A stretch of DNA of 64,000 bases from Pyricularia pennisetigena. Taxonomy: Eukaryota > Ascomycota > Sordariomycetes > Magnaporthales > Pyriculariaceae. This document shows positions 23,857 to 34,559 of the stretch, one piece after another (the first letter of the stretch is position 1; each line of letters opens with the position of its first letter). The notes under the pieces are model-generated. The model was not told the DNA's origin and ran no database searches. It saw only the letters and a list, made by a program, of their open reading frames with translations. The translations under genes were made by a program, and so were the position numbers. The stretch spans positions 2,827,616-2,891,615 of the forward strand of contig NC_043740.1 in the NCBI RefSeq assembly GCF_004337985.1, in the 5' to 3' direction.

Positions 23857-24921
23857 CTAATCTCTCCATTTGACGTGTACCTCGTCTGTCCTGAACCTTT
23901 GCGTACATGTGCTTTCTTCCAACGGTGTCCTGAATCCGGTCTCGTAAGCGAGGAGGCCGGCATGTGCTATCATGATGCCGTTGTCAATGCAGAATCGTTC
24001 ATCCGTGGCGTAGACGCTGCCGCCGCGGTCTTTGGCCATGGCTCCCATCATCTCCTGCAGCCGCTCGTTGGAGCCGACGCCGCCGACGATGAGGACCTGC
24101 GTGCTACCGACGTGAGCCATGGCGCGCTCCGTGATCTCGACCAGCATGGCAAATACGGTCTCTTGCAGAGTGAAGCACAGGTCGGCCGGGGTGAAGAGGT
24201 CGGGCTTGGCTGCCATCTGGGCGGCTAGCTCGTCGGCGCGGGTCAGGATGCCCGAGAAGGAGCAGTCCATGCCCTTGACGGCGTAGGGAAGGTCCAGGAG
24301 CACAGAGCCCTGCTTGGCCAGCTGCTCGATGTTGTAGCCGGGCGCCGGGTCGTTGCTGATCTTCAGGGTGCGGGCAAAGCGGTCGAGGCAGTTGCCAACG
24401 GCGATGTCGAGCGTCTCGCCAAAGATGCGATACCGCTGCTCGGCGTAGGCAATGACCTGCGTGTTGCCGCCGCTGACGTACAGCACGACAGGGTTGTCGG
24501 CGCCTGTGATGGCGCGCCCCATCTCGATGTGGCCGACGCAGTGGTTGACGCCCACGAGCGGCTTGCCCCAGAGCAGCGCGAGCGTGCGGGCGCCGATGGC
24601 GGTGCTGGTCAGCGGCGCCCCCATCCCCGGCCCCTTGGTGTAGCAGATGCAGTCGACCTCGGCCACCGTGACGCCCGCGTCCCGGATGGCCTGCTGCGCC
24701 ACCCGAACGAAGAAGGAGCGGTGGTGCGCCGCCGTGTCCTTGGGCAGGAAGCCCGTGCCCGGCGGAGAGACGAAAGTGTCCCGGACGTTGGAGAGCACCA
24801 CCGGGTCGCCTGTTTCTCCCTCGGGCGGGTGGGCGATGATGCCGATGCCTAGTTTGTTCGCGCTGCCCTCGCATCCGAGAGCGATACGGCGGCGCTTGGC
24901 AGGGTTTGAGGGGATGGCCAT
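23857..24921 (-). CDS. KAE1: KEOPS subunit Kae1, tRNA t6A37 threonylcarbamoyltransferase
   Basis: Transfers the threonylcarbamoyl group to A37 of ANN-decoding tRNAs, within the KEOPS complex (with Bud32, Cgi121, Pcc1), in cytosol/nucleus. A single exon of 354 residues fits the family (335-386). The start [20 protein letters not shown] at 24921 places the conserved [10 protein letters not shown] near residue 15. The metal-binding HCVGH is near 132, LYVSGGNTQ follows, and then the GYNIEQLA and [10 protein letters not shown] segments. The second metal site lies in the C-terminal half ([15 protein letters not shown], and [10 protein letters not shown] with its Asp). The coding strand is very GC-rich. 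The reading frame stays open upstream to another ATG at 25215; that extension is discussed as a finding. The mitochondrial paralogue Qri7 is a different gene and is not in the window. Confidence 0.95.
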   Translation of the reverse strand: MAIPSNPAKRRRIALGCEGSANKLGIGIIAHPPEGETGDPVVLSNVRDTFVSPPGTGFLPKDTAAHHRSFFVRVAQQAIRDAGVTVAEVDCICYTKGPGMGAPLTSTAIGARTLALLWGKPLVGVNHCVGHIEMGRAITGADNPVVLYVSGGNTQVIAYAEQRYRIFGETLDIAVGNCLDRFARTLKISNDPAPGYNIEQLAKQGSVLLDLPYAVKGMDCSFSGILTRADELAAQMAAKPDLFTPADLCFTLQETVFAMLVEITERAMAHVGSTQVLIVGGVGSNERLQEMMGAMAKDRGGSVYATDERFCIDNGIMIAHAGLLAYETGFRTPLEESTCTQRFRTDEVHVKWRD

Positions 24922-25512
24922 TGTCGTAGACGGCGGCGATGCTGACAAAGAAAAAGGGGTGTCTGCTGTGGATGATGCGTGATCTCCCAGGGGCTGGGGG
25001 TTGTTGCTCTCCTCTTTTGTGGCGCCTTCCGGTGCAGACTCAGGCGTTGCCGGGATCTCGCCCGTGGCGTTGCGGATTAGTCCGGTTCCGGACCTCGGAG
25101 TGCCAAATAGTAACTTGATAGTTTGGGCCGTGATCTGCGGTAGACACGGGCGCAACCCCACGTTGTGACCGCTGCCACAGCAAACCACCTTGCCGGGACT
25201 TGAGGATTCGAACATACGCTTGTAAGGTTTGACGGGTAACGGCAATGGTAGTTCGGTTGACTAGTCGTCAACTTAATCACGGCAGTTGATACTCGTCGTA
25301 CATCACACCGCTATTGGACTTATAGGAAACGTTAGAGTACTTTGGCACCAAACTCAATGTACCTTGCTTTGTCTCGTCTCTCAACCAACGTACCTACCCT
25401 ACCCTGACGCTACCCTTATTTTTCATCCCAACCAAATAAAAAAAAAAAGTTCCCCCGCTATGACGATTTGGAGGGGCAGCTGTTGCTCTCGAAAAAAATA
25501 AAGTGGTCCACT
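24922..25512. promoter_or_regulatory. Divergent intergenic region upstream of KAE1
   Basis: 591 bp. The first ~300 bp upstream of KAE1 are open in the KAE1 frame (ATG at 25215). The rest contains short AGGTA/TACCT words (near 25390) and an A-rich run near 25438-25448. Confidence 0.5.
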
Positions 25513-25810
25513 ATGAATTCTGCCGATCTACAGGTGGATCACCTGCAGGGGTTTGGACGCGATCGCCCACCGCCTTCTGACCTTCCTCTTGCTCTGCGCA
25601 CCAATCGACTTGCAGGTTACCTAATCGGCCTAGGCATTTGGCCGCAACCCGCGCACAGGCAGGCGCTTAGTGTGAGTATCACTCAAGTTGACGAGCATCC
25701 CATCCAACTCCACTTCCCCGTTTAAGCCCCCGTCCAACCTAACAACCGCACAACTTGACGAGGCAGATATCGCCCTCACCACTTTCTTCTATGCCACCGA
25801 TGCATGCTGA
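25513..25810 (+). CDS. Doubtful small spliced gene (80 residues) or 5' part of a broken gene
   Basis: I do not recognise this product. Exon 25513-25671 encodes MNSADLQVDHLQGFGRDR... and reaches RQALS at a good GTGAGT donor. A 55-nt intron ends TTTAAG, and the second exon (25727-25810) continues PPSNLTTAQLDEADIALTTF and stops at TGA after YATDAC. The composition looks like real protein (ordered hydrophobic helix YLIGLGIWPQ), and both splice sites are plausible. Other frames immediately downstream also look coding. The unit may therefore be a short gene or the front of a frame-shifted longer one. Confidence 0.4.
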
Positions 25811-26134
25811 CACTGGAGGGTTTGCTCAAGAAAGCCCTCTCTATCGAGCTTATATATCGCCTCGACAACACACGACGCATCTACGAGGCTAACGTTTCAA
25901 AGGGGAACTGTCATGACAGCGCCCGCCGCGCGGGATGTGTCTGCTGACACCTTCCGCTATCTCCCAGATCGAGAGAGCTGACTAGATTCGTTGCCTTGCT
26001 CTTGCCTCCGTGAGTGTCTTTCTACATACTTACCAGTCCTCCTGTGGCTGCGTCCCATGCAATGCCGGCACCCGACGGGCCATGGCGGAGCGGGGGGACC
26101 GGATCGTGGGCTTATGTCGTCTGGGCCCAAAGGG
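25811..26134 (+). pseudogene. Possible frame-shifted coding remnants downstream of the 25.5-kb ORF
   Basis: Just after the TGA at 25810, another plus frame reads LTLEGLLKKALSIELIYRL then DNTRRIYEAN. A second frame reads MTAPAARDVSADTFRYLPDR (from about 25913). A third reads ELTRFVALLLPP and ends at a GTGAGT donor at 26011, and an exon-like segment 26036-26134 lies between a CAG and a GTAGGT. The pieces do not share one frame. This is either a decayed gene, sequence error, or chance. I infer remnants, with low confidence. Confidence 0.25.
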
Positions 26135-26615
26135 TAGGTTTCTATTCTTCCGGAAACAATCTTGCTTGTCATTCACCTAATCCATCTTGAAATTACTGGC
26201 TAATACTCGTTGACATAAAGCAATGGCAAAAAGGTGCGTCGTCGGTTGTATTATTTGCGTGTCATGGCTTTTCTAGATCTGCTATGCCAAAAAAACACGC
26301 TTTGACATTTACCACCAACCGCAAAGCGACTGCGCAATCACCTCTCCAATCCATATCATCGAGTATGTACATCTCCCCCAAATATTCCTCTCCTTTCGAA
26401 TCTACACCATGTACAGGCTCTAACAAATTATGTACAGTACACAAAAAGCCCAAACCGAAAACAGAACACACCCAACGCCTTGCCCGCGCAACCCAAAAGA
26501 AAGAAATGTCATGTCCTGTTTTCCGGCATCGCAAACGATCGGGTATAAACTCAAAAGAGAACAAGAAGCGAGGAAATATTAGAGGCGGACCAAGGCAGTC
26601 AAAGCACGATGCGTA
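26135..26615. other. Convergent intergenic region before EPL1
   Basis: 481 bp of 3' flank for EPL1, AC-rich on the plus strand. No gene was recognised. Confidence 0.55.
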
Positions 26616-28627
26616 TCAGGCGGACGGCTGCACCTGCGGTTGTGGTTGTTGTTGTTGCTGGGGCTGCTGCTGCTGCTGCTGTGATTGCTGCTGCTGTGGT
26701 TGCTGGGACGGTGGCTGGCCACCTCCGGACCATGGCAATGCTGGCCGTGCGGTCCCATTGGTGACTGGCGCCGCTGCAGATGCCTCAAGACGCCGCGGTG
26801 CTGCTGACCCCAACGGTATGGTAGCGCGGAACTTGAGCGCACGAAGATCGAAAGGGTCAACCTCATACACGGGGTCTTCGTCATCGCTCGAGTCACAGTC
26901 ATACTTCCATCGATCACTAGCGACCGGGAAACGCGTTGGAACAACATCAACTAGTTGCCTCTTGATTGGCCGTCTGTCCACCCAGAGCCTGTTGAGACGA
27001 CCGACGCGACGACGGTACTCCATTGGATCTGGTGAGTAATCATCGTCATCCGCTGACAGTCCATGGAATCGACGAATAGGCGCAGGCTCTGGCGCGTCCA
27101 GTTCCATGGGCGTAGGCTCTTCTAAATCCTCCGCCGACGCACTATTCGGCGGCGTCATCAAATACTGCACCTTGACCGGCCGCCACTTCGCAGGTTCGGG
27201 CTCTTGCTCGGTTTCGGGCTTATTGTCGGCTAAAGATGAGTTGGTGAGGTCCACATACTTCTCGTTCCACTTCTTGTGGTTTTCAATCTTAGTTTCGATG
27301 TCCACTCGCATCTCCTCTTCTCGTTGGGCCTTGAGTTCTGATAACAACCCAAGGTCTACGTCAGACGCACGGGCATCGCTACGAGGGGCGACGCGTGCAG
27401 GTCCAGCAGCAGCCCTCTGTTGCACGGGTTGTGCCTCTGCTGGCTTTTTCCTCTGAGGCTAGAAACGCAATCAAGGTTAGTACATGAAGCTTGGGATTAT
27501 GCGTTGACCTGCCAAACGGCAGCAGACTCACCTTTGTGTTGTAAAGATCCTCATCATCGGTTTTGATACTGAGCTTGATTTTGACCTTCTTGAGATTGCA
27601 TCTTTGCTCAAAGATGGCTCGATCAACATGCAGCATTTCACGCTTCATTACTTCACGACCATGAGCCAAAGCGATGAGCTCGCGGCCCTCCTCGAGCTCG
27701 CGTCGCAAACGCTTCAGTTTGTCTGCGATCTGTGTATCGCGAGCTCGAGTCTTGCGAGTCTGCCGAACCTCTCGCCTTCTAAAACAGACGAATGGGTCCA
27801 GATCATCGCTCTCCTGGTGAGTCTCAAATTTCAGTGTGGGGTGAAGCGGTCCCTTTTTCGCCTGCCGTTGTGTCTTCCAGTGCTCATAGATGGCTTTGGC
27901 GTGCAGCATCAGTTTTGGAAGTTCCAATTCCGTCAGCGGCGGCACCATGTGGTCGTAGGATACGACTGTGTTGTCGACGGCCGCATAAGGCGCCTGGACT
28001 GACGCAGTATCCTCAAACACAAACATGATTTTCTCAAAGTCATCTTCGGACAGCGCGGGAGTACCAGCAGCCAGATCCTTGTTATACTTTGCAAGAAACG
28101 CTTCATCCTCCTCTGTCATATCATACGGACAACCTATGCATTCCTCAACAGTTTGCGAGAAGCGAATATAGTTTGTCGGTTCGACAAACTTGGCGGGATA
28201 CAGCTCATCATAGTTGATGTTGCTTTCCTGCGTTTGAGTAACAGGGATCTCCTTGTCCGCAGCAACACCTGTTGTAGACAGGACAGCCTGAAGATGGTAC
28301 TCCTGCGATGGGCAATAAATGTTAATCAACTGCCATACGCGACGAGAAAGGGGGATGGGGGAGATATATGGGATGAGATGTGGTGGTGGAAGAGTGCTGT
28401 GGTCACACAATCACGTGTGGGATCACGTGTTCTCAATCACATGATCAACATGCAAGACGGGCGATATCAGCGGCATCACTCACATTTTCCTCAGCAGACT
28501 CGACGCCGGTCTGGATCTGTTCATTCTTGAGGGCTTCATATTCGCTTGAATCGATTTCGGAAAATAGAAGAACAGGCAGCGGTGTTTTCACGTTGAGTTT
28601 CTTGTAGCGAACTTTACGTGTTGCCAT
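26616..28627 (-). CDS. EPL1: Enhancer of polycomb-like protein EPL1 (NuA4 subunit)
   Basis: Scaffold of the NuA4 histone acetyltransferase (Piccolo module with Esa1, Yng2, Eaf6). Three exons: 28627-28484, 28302-27532 and 27458-26616, with introns of 181 and 73 nt; 585 residues. The EPcA domain begins at the N-terminus (MATRKVRYKKLNVKT), joins SAEEN to EYHLQAVL across intron 1, and holds YIRFSQTVEECIGCPYDMT and APYAAVDNTVVSYDHMVP. The later conserved block DPFVCFRRREVRQTRKTRAR is followed by a Lys/Arg/Glu-rich helix. The C-terminal third is less conserved and ends in a Gln/Pro tract coded by CAG-type repeats (plus-strand CTG runs near 26640-26710). That tract may vary in length between strains. 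Similarity to fungal Epl1 is strong and collinear. Confidence 0.94.
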
Positions 28628-29565
28628 GGTGCCGTCTGGGGTTTGGTGTTGGGATGTCGACAAAACGGCGGAAAAGCCGCGTCGAAAAAAAGTCAGGACA
28701 TAAATTCAAGCCTGCGACAACGTTCCATCGACTTTTTTTGATAAAAAAGTCGCGTTTTGAGGCCGTTTTTGATGCTTTTGATTGATCGTGCTGAACGAAC
28801 GACGTTGACATGTTTGGGCGGAAAACTCTGATTGTTGCACCACAGTTGCCATCAGGACCCCACTTTTTCATGGCTTAACCGAGAAAGGCCGCAGTCCAGG
28901 CCCCTCCTACCACTGTAAAGGGGATCGAGACGACATTCCAATATCAAAACACGGCAGTCTCCACCAACAACAAGAGCGCAATTGAACAGAAAACATGATC
29001 GCATATAATGTGCAAATTCACGATGAGCATAGATTTTGTTTACCAAAGTTATTTAACTGGAGTCATACACACATGCTTTCATATTAGTATTTCAGGTCAC
29101 ATGAAGACTCAGTGGTTGCATATTCTCGGAGATTTTGCCCAATGTGTTTGAGCTCTATACTTCATATGTCGTTCCTGTTGTTAGTCGTGAGGCCAGTCAG
29201 ATCAAGGGTGACTCGGTGGCACAGGTAGCCTGCGCCTCATGCGCATCCAAGTGGACCAAATGGCATTCAATCGCGCCAGATTTGTGTCTACATATCACGT
29301 GCTGCGTACCCCGCGGCCATCCCCTTGGGTTTAGTGGAGTCTTGATACCCACTCTTGACTTGACAGCCGCCCACCCTGAACCTGACCGCCCGCTGAGGAG
29401 GGCCATTGAATTTCGGCCGTATCTCATGTTGGAGAGTCGGTTGGGCCTTGCACCTATCGCCGTTTCGCCAAGTACCAATCCAGAAGTCCGCGTCCAGCTA
29501 TCAACCGTTTGCCCTTTGAATTACTTGCGCAGCCAGCCCGCCTTTCAGCCAAAAACACAAAAAAG
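28628..29565. promoter_or_regulatory. Bidirectional promoter region, EPL1 / CNB1
   Basis: 938 bp between head-to-head starts. Close to EPL1 it holds a perfect 10-bp inverted repeat (28729-28752). The right part lacks clear motifs. The long open frame running through CNB1 exon 1 into its intron is not accepted as a gene. Confidence 0.5.
28729..28752. repeat. Perfect 10-bp inverted repeat (hairpin) upstream of EPL1
   Basis: CGACTTTTTT and AAAAAAGTCG are separated by 4 nt, about 100 nt upstream of the EPL1 ATG, probably within its transcribed leader. A related GTCGAAAAAAAGTC stretch lies 45 nt away at 28681-28694. Confidence 0.8.
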
Positions 29566-30647
29566 ATGGGCAACACGACCAGCAATGTGCTGGATGGTAT
29601 CGTCCAAAGCTCCAACTGTCCGTTACGGCCCCTCACTTCCCCTCCTTGATGGCTCTCGCCGCGATGCGCTTACGCGCGCACACGGTTATTTGGGAATCAA
29701 GTGTCATGGCCTTAGCCGCACACGGAACCAAGCATTCATGTGGCTTACCTGATTGTTGCTTGCAGTCGATAGGGAAGAGGTTGACAGGCTGAGGAAGAGG
29801 TTTATGAAACTTGACAAGGCATGTAACACTCCGAGGCTTTGAGATAATCGCGCTACAGGTCTTGCAAGCTAGACACAAGACAACCAGCTGACTGACCTCC
29901 GCCATTCACTTTTACCAGGACAACTCGGGCACTATCGAACGCGATGAGTTTCTCAGTCTTCCTCAGATTTCCTCAAATCCCCTCGCCACAAGGTATTTGC
30001 CTACCTGCCTAATTACTCCGACTGTCCACTCGCACACCCGGGCTTATGCCCTCTACCTTCGCCCCCGGGCTCTTTGCGCACATTGACGCGCTGACCATTG
30101 CGAAAACAAACCCGCGCAGAATGATTGCCATCTTCGACGAAGACGGCGGCGGCGATGTGGACTTTCAAGAATTTGTGTCCGGACTGAGCGCCTTTTCGAG
30201 CAAGGGCAACAAGGAACAGAAGCTGCGCTTCGCCTTCAAGGTTTATGATATTGACAGGGACGGTTACATCAGCAACGGCGAACTTTTCATTGTACTCAAG
30301 ATGATGGTCGGCTCGAACCTGAAGGACCAGCAGTTGCAGCAGATTGTTGACAAGACCATTATGGAGGCGGACCTGGATGGTGACGGCAAGATCAGCTTTG
30401 AGGAGTTCACCAAGATGGTGGAGAACACGGATGTCAGCATAAGCATGACACTAGGTAAGTGTCTCTTTTTACGCTTCATTCGCAGAATGGCATTTTGTCT
30501 CAGCATGGGTCCAGTCGTGCCATGTCGGAAGCATACGCCGGCGACATACCCTATGCAAGGTTACTTGCGCCTTCGCCCGTATGCAGCATCGCATGTTATG
30601 ACCTCTCGATAATCATACTAACAGAACGATCATCAGACCAATTCTAA
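29566..30647 (+). CDS. CNB1: Calcineurin regulatory subunit B
   Basis: EF-hand regulatory subunit of the Ca2+/calmodulin-dependent phosphatase calcineurin. Five exons: 29566-29617, 29766-29818, 29919-29992, 30120-30454 and 30637-30647, giving 174 residues, the fungal standard. [11 protein letters not shown] begins with a myristoylation signal. Four EF-hands follow: [39 protein letters not shown] and [13 protein letters not shown]. The protein ends SISMTLDQF; the last exon, 11 nt, supplies DQF. Exon 1 ends with an unusual GTCCGT donor; joining gives [12 protein letters not shown]. Intron 2 must start at GC (AAG|GCATGT) to keep LDKDNSG; the nearby GT would create a stop. The family match fixes these joints well. 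Confidence 0.95.
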
Positions 30648-33194
30648 ATGCCTCTCACACCATTCTTTTCGATTTCTTGCCAGCCCAGGCTGGTCCCGGC
30701 ATTTGTTCACAGCGGCTACTATCATCGATGTATTGGAAATAAATCAGAATACCCAGTCCTGTTCATTGCAGGTTCAGTGCGTGTGTGGCTACTCGAGGGT
30801 CTCGTTTGACGATGATAATTCTTCTTCTTTTTTTTTTTTTTCAACGAACAATTTGAACAATTAAAGCGTCTAATACTGCTGGTCTCGAGAAACTGCAACC
30901 TATCCACCAGATAGGTTGTCAGACTTTGGCATTTTACAACGGATACCCAACAACTCCTATTTTGTGACCGCCGGGTCTGATCGGCTCGCGCATCTTGGAA
31001 TCTTCCCGTAGAGGGCTAGCTTCCAGCTCCGGGTGTTCCTGGTACAGCCTACAGGCTCGCAGCGCAATGGTGGGGCTGTTCTACCGGGCCGTCGTTTGCA
31101 TGTTTTGCTTCAGGCTGAGGCACGCGCGATGGCGGGCATCATGTCATGTTTGTGTACTTAGGTTCACGGTAGTATTCGCTTAGCCAGAGTAACAAGGGGG
31201 CTCCATCAGCATTTGGCAATAAACGGATACAGTCTCTTGGCGGTAAGCTTTTCTGGCCCGAAAATTATAAAGGTACGAAACGCATGAATTAAACCTAGAT
31301 CACTCCTGGGTGCGACCGGGGTAAAAAGCACACAGCTCGGTGTGTATTGCCGTGCTCCTTTTTTATTCAGATATTGAGGCATGTTATATTATATGTGTCA
31401 GATATATGTAGTTGTTCCCAGGGTCTTGGCAGCCTATCTGCTCTTGGCAAATGAGCATGAGCCTGTCTTCCTCTATTCGGCCTAGCCTATCAGCGCGCAT
31501 CCCCTTGCATTGGGTCAACCTGCAACGACAAAATTCTCCGTAAATAGCATGTTTTAAGCTACCGATTCTATCCAGACCGTTCCAAACGACCAAGCTTTTC
31601 AACGCACTACTACCCTCCCCTCACCTGCGCTTTCACCGTGGCCCTGTCTTGGGAGTTTAAAATTCTACCGCAGACGTGACAAAGAAAAAAAAAAAAAAAA
31701 NNNNNNNNNNNNNNNNNNNNNNNNNNNNNNNNNNNNNNNNNNNNNNNNNNNNNNNNNNNNNNNNNNNNNNNNNNNNNNNGGTGTACCAGGGTTCGAGGGC
31801 CGGAGTCTTGTCATAGTATCAAAAAAAAAATCAAAAAAAAGGGTTCTCTTCAACGTTTTTGCGACAATTGCAAAACTAGCGCTTCTCGGTCTAGGCAAGG
31901 GTTTTTTTTATTCTTTATTTTTTATTGGGACGGACTGGTGGCACGAGGCATGTCGTCCGTGTTCTCTCGCAAAATCGGGCTTATTTTTTTTCCCTTCGTT
32001 CTTACTCATGATCACCTAAAGTAGGGACGAGCAGGCAAATTCAATCCTCAACCCGCTGCAAAGAATCCTGCACTCAGGGTTTCAAGTCCGGGCTAGTTGG
32101 CTGGTCTAGTGACCTCGTCACGACGAGTACCCCTCCACCAATCTCGGATTCGCATACAGTAGTGAAGGGACAACTACGTATGTCCGAACTGCGAGACGAG
32201 GCACAATAGCAATTACTACGTGTCATCCGTGGTACGGCAGGGAGAGTTACTACTATTAAATAACATTAAAATTTGAGATTGGTATCTAGCAAACATCAAT
32301 ATGGTGGGTAAGCAGGTATCTACTTCCAACTCGATATAACCCCGTGAGGGCAAAGTTGGACATGATTTCTAAAGAGGTGACGGTAAATAAAGTGAGTCCC
32401 TGAGAAATGAGAGGGGACAATCGAACAGGAAATACAGGGTAAAACCACGGCTTTAAGCAGTTTGGACCCCTTCCAGTAAAATAACGAAAATAACAGGTTG
32501 AAAAACGTTGACAAGCCACTCTACTTCCGATCCAGAACATGACCCCCGTAAACACCTCCATATGATGCAATAAAAAGGCAAACGCAAAATCCCACCCCCC
32601 GCTTGAGATGTATCCCTCCGAAGCCTTGTCCGTCGAATCATTGCAGACCATCGGAATTCCCAAAAAGAAAGAAAAAGGGTATCAACCAATCGACCCGGTC
32701 TTATGAGTTAGCAAACAGCAAAAGCAACGTAAAAAGAATAGAAAAAAAAAAGAAGAAGAAGAGGCAGTATTGCAGAAATTGCAAGGCAAAACAAATAGGG
32801 TGAAAAAAAAAAAGGGACACCTATACACGAGCTCGAGACATATACGTGGGGTACAGCAAGTTCCTCGCGAGCCGCAAAGTGTATGGGATGCGTTTATAAA
32901 CCAGCCTTCCCAACCAACCAACTCCACCAATGTAACATTGTTTGCCATAGAACAAGATGATGGCCAGAGAGTCCGATGGGCAGTGAGTACAGCATAGGAC
33001 TGACGAATTAGAAGAATAAAATCGACGTGGGTAAGGTGGGCAGATTCGCATTAATCGTGTATCGGAGGAGCCATGAGACATCAAGTCGTTATCATGGCAG
33101 GAATCCGTTGTGCCAGATACTCTAGACGACATCGCTTATCCAGGACGCGTCTAGCGTGACGAGGTCAAGTAATAAGAGTCATTGCAGCCTTTTG
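30648..33194. other. Convergent intergenic region with assembly gap
   Basis: 2.55 kb between CNB1 and the next minus-strand gene. It holds many A/T homopolymers (30826-30841, 31683-31700, 31821-31830, 32739-32760 and 32802-32813) and the N gap. Sequence after the gap is low in coding signal. No gene was recognised, but a gene interrupted by the gap cannot be excluded. Confidence 0.5.
31701..31779. other. Assembly gap (79 N)
   Basis: A run of N directly after an A-rich homopolymer, as expected where short reads failed to cross a poly(A) tract. Confidence 0.99.
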
Positions 33195-34559
33195 TTACTG
33201 TCTGCGAGAGGTTGAGGTTGCGGACGCTCCATTAGAATCGTCCCCTGAACCGTACAAGTCCGCACATTCTTCCAGAACTGTCGTTACGCGGAGCCGTCAG
33301 CCTGCGCTCCCCAGTGATTTGACTCGAGCCAAAAATGTTCGAACTTGGATACTTACTCGCAATGATTTGCTCCTCCCATACTCCATATTGATAGTCCACC
33401 AAGCCGTGGCGCTCGATCTGATCGCAAAGTCTCAATAGCTCCTTGGCCATTTTTTCTAAGCCTTCTTTGTTTATAAGCGTCTGGTTCCGCTGCAATTGCT
33501 GTCCAGATTCCATCAGCTCCTTCTGCTTTTGAAGCAGTGATAACCAGGCGTGATTGAAGTCATTCCAGAGCTTTATCCTGTCATTGTACAGGGTTTGATC
33601 GTCCGACGTTAATCCTACTCAGGCGCCATGTTTAGCTGATATCCTGTGCTTCTGATTCGGTCATTTATTTGTCTGGGCGCAGTCTTACCAAGTTCTGTGA
33701 CATGTGACAGAAGCCAGTCGGACACGTTGAGAAGGGATTCGCTGGCTGCTTGAAGAATACCATTCGTCACATTTTGGAATATCTCCTTGAGCGCAGTCTG
33801 ATAGCTTGCGTACGCCTCGTCCAACCCGCTGGTGGCCGGGTACTCCTGCTCATCCAAACTGACATCGGCCGTCGCTGCTGCCGGTGCTGCCGCCGCCGCT
33901 GCTGCACCAGCCGCCTGCGACGCCAGCCCGCTCATGCTGGCCATATTGCCAGAGTATCCGAGAAGGGCGTTCCTATCCGCTGGGTTTTGGTAGACCGCTG
34001 AGGACGTGTTTGAGGATGCGCCCTGGGCCTGCATGGAGGCGGTGCCCGTGTTGGACGCATCTCCAGAAAAGTATGGGTTTGCGCTAGCAACGTCAGCTGC
34101 CATCATCTGCAAGGCTGCTGTTGGCTGCCTCTGGAACGACTGCTGGCTCGTATCATATACGCCAGGGTTCTGAGCGCTAGCTGACTGTACATTGTACATC
34201 ATGTTTGCTGTGTTGTAGCCCGCAAAGTTTTGCGTCTGCCGTCCATCTTGACCGTAGTCAGTCGTGGACTGATGATAGGAAGACATTGATGATTGTGGCA
34301 TGGCCGTCCCTGTTGGGAATCCGCCTGCTGTGGAGTCTTGATAGTAACCGCTGTAACCTGCTGAACCGCCCATGCCCCGAGCTGTTCCGGCAGGGGAAGA
34401 GTTCAGAGGTGCCGCGCGGTATCTGCTGTCGGCCGATGATGAAGTCGCGTACCGTCGCTGCTGCGCAGGATCTTGGATCGATTGTTGGGGGTATCTCTGA
34501 TTTGAAGCAGGATGAACTGGTTGTTCATTCTGCCTCCTACGAATATTGTTGTCATCCAT
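33195..34559 (-). CDS. Unrecognised low-complexity protein with an ordered C-terminal helical domain
   Basis: I do not recognise the family. Three exons: 34559-33689, 33614-33357 and 33277-33195, with introns of 74 and 79 nt; 403 residues. The start is MDDNNIRRRQNEQPVHPA. Residues ~1-240 are Gln/Ser/Ala/Tyr/Gly-rich, prion-like (many Tyr-Gly, Gln-Ser and an Ala-rich run). From about 245 the sequence becomes ordered: LDEAYASYQTALKEIFQNV, then SDWLLSHVTELGL and LYNDRIKLWNDFNHAWLSLL. KQKELMESGQQLQRNQ, GLEKMAKELLRLCDQIERHG and VDYQYGVWEEQIIAILEECA follow. The two splices preserve these helices, which supports the model. It may be a scaffold or transcription-linked protein; that is only inference. 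Confidence 0.8.

Noticed and set aside
24104..24874. 256-codon alternative frame on the KAE1 strand
   Set aside because: The Arg/Gly/His-rich product arises from GC-rich third positions, and the overlapping KAE1 frame has full family conservation.
25957..26172. Minus-strand frame with a good GTAAGT donor opposite the doubtful 25.5-kb gene
   Set aside because: The downstream minus-strand sequence offers no protein-like continuation; the plus-strand reading is more convincing.
29135..29752. 205-codon frame running through CNB1 exon 1
   Set aside because: It reads CNB1 exon 1 in another frame and continues into the intron; no conserved features.
31665..31898. Frame spanning the N gap
   Set aside because: It contains unknown residues from N and homopolymer sequence only.
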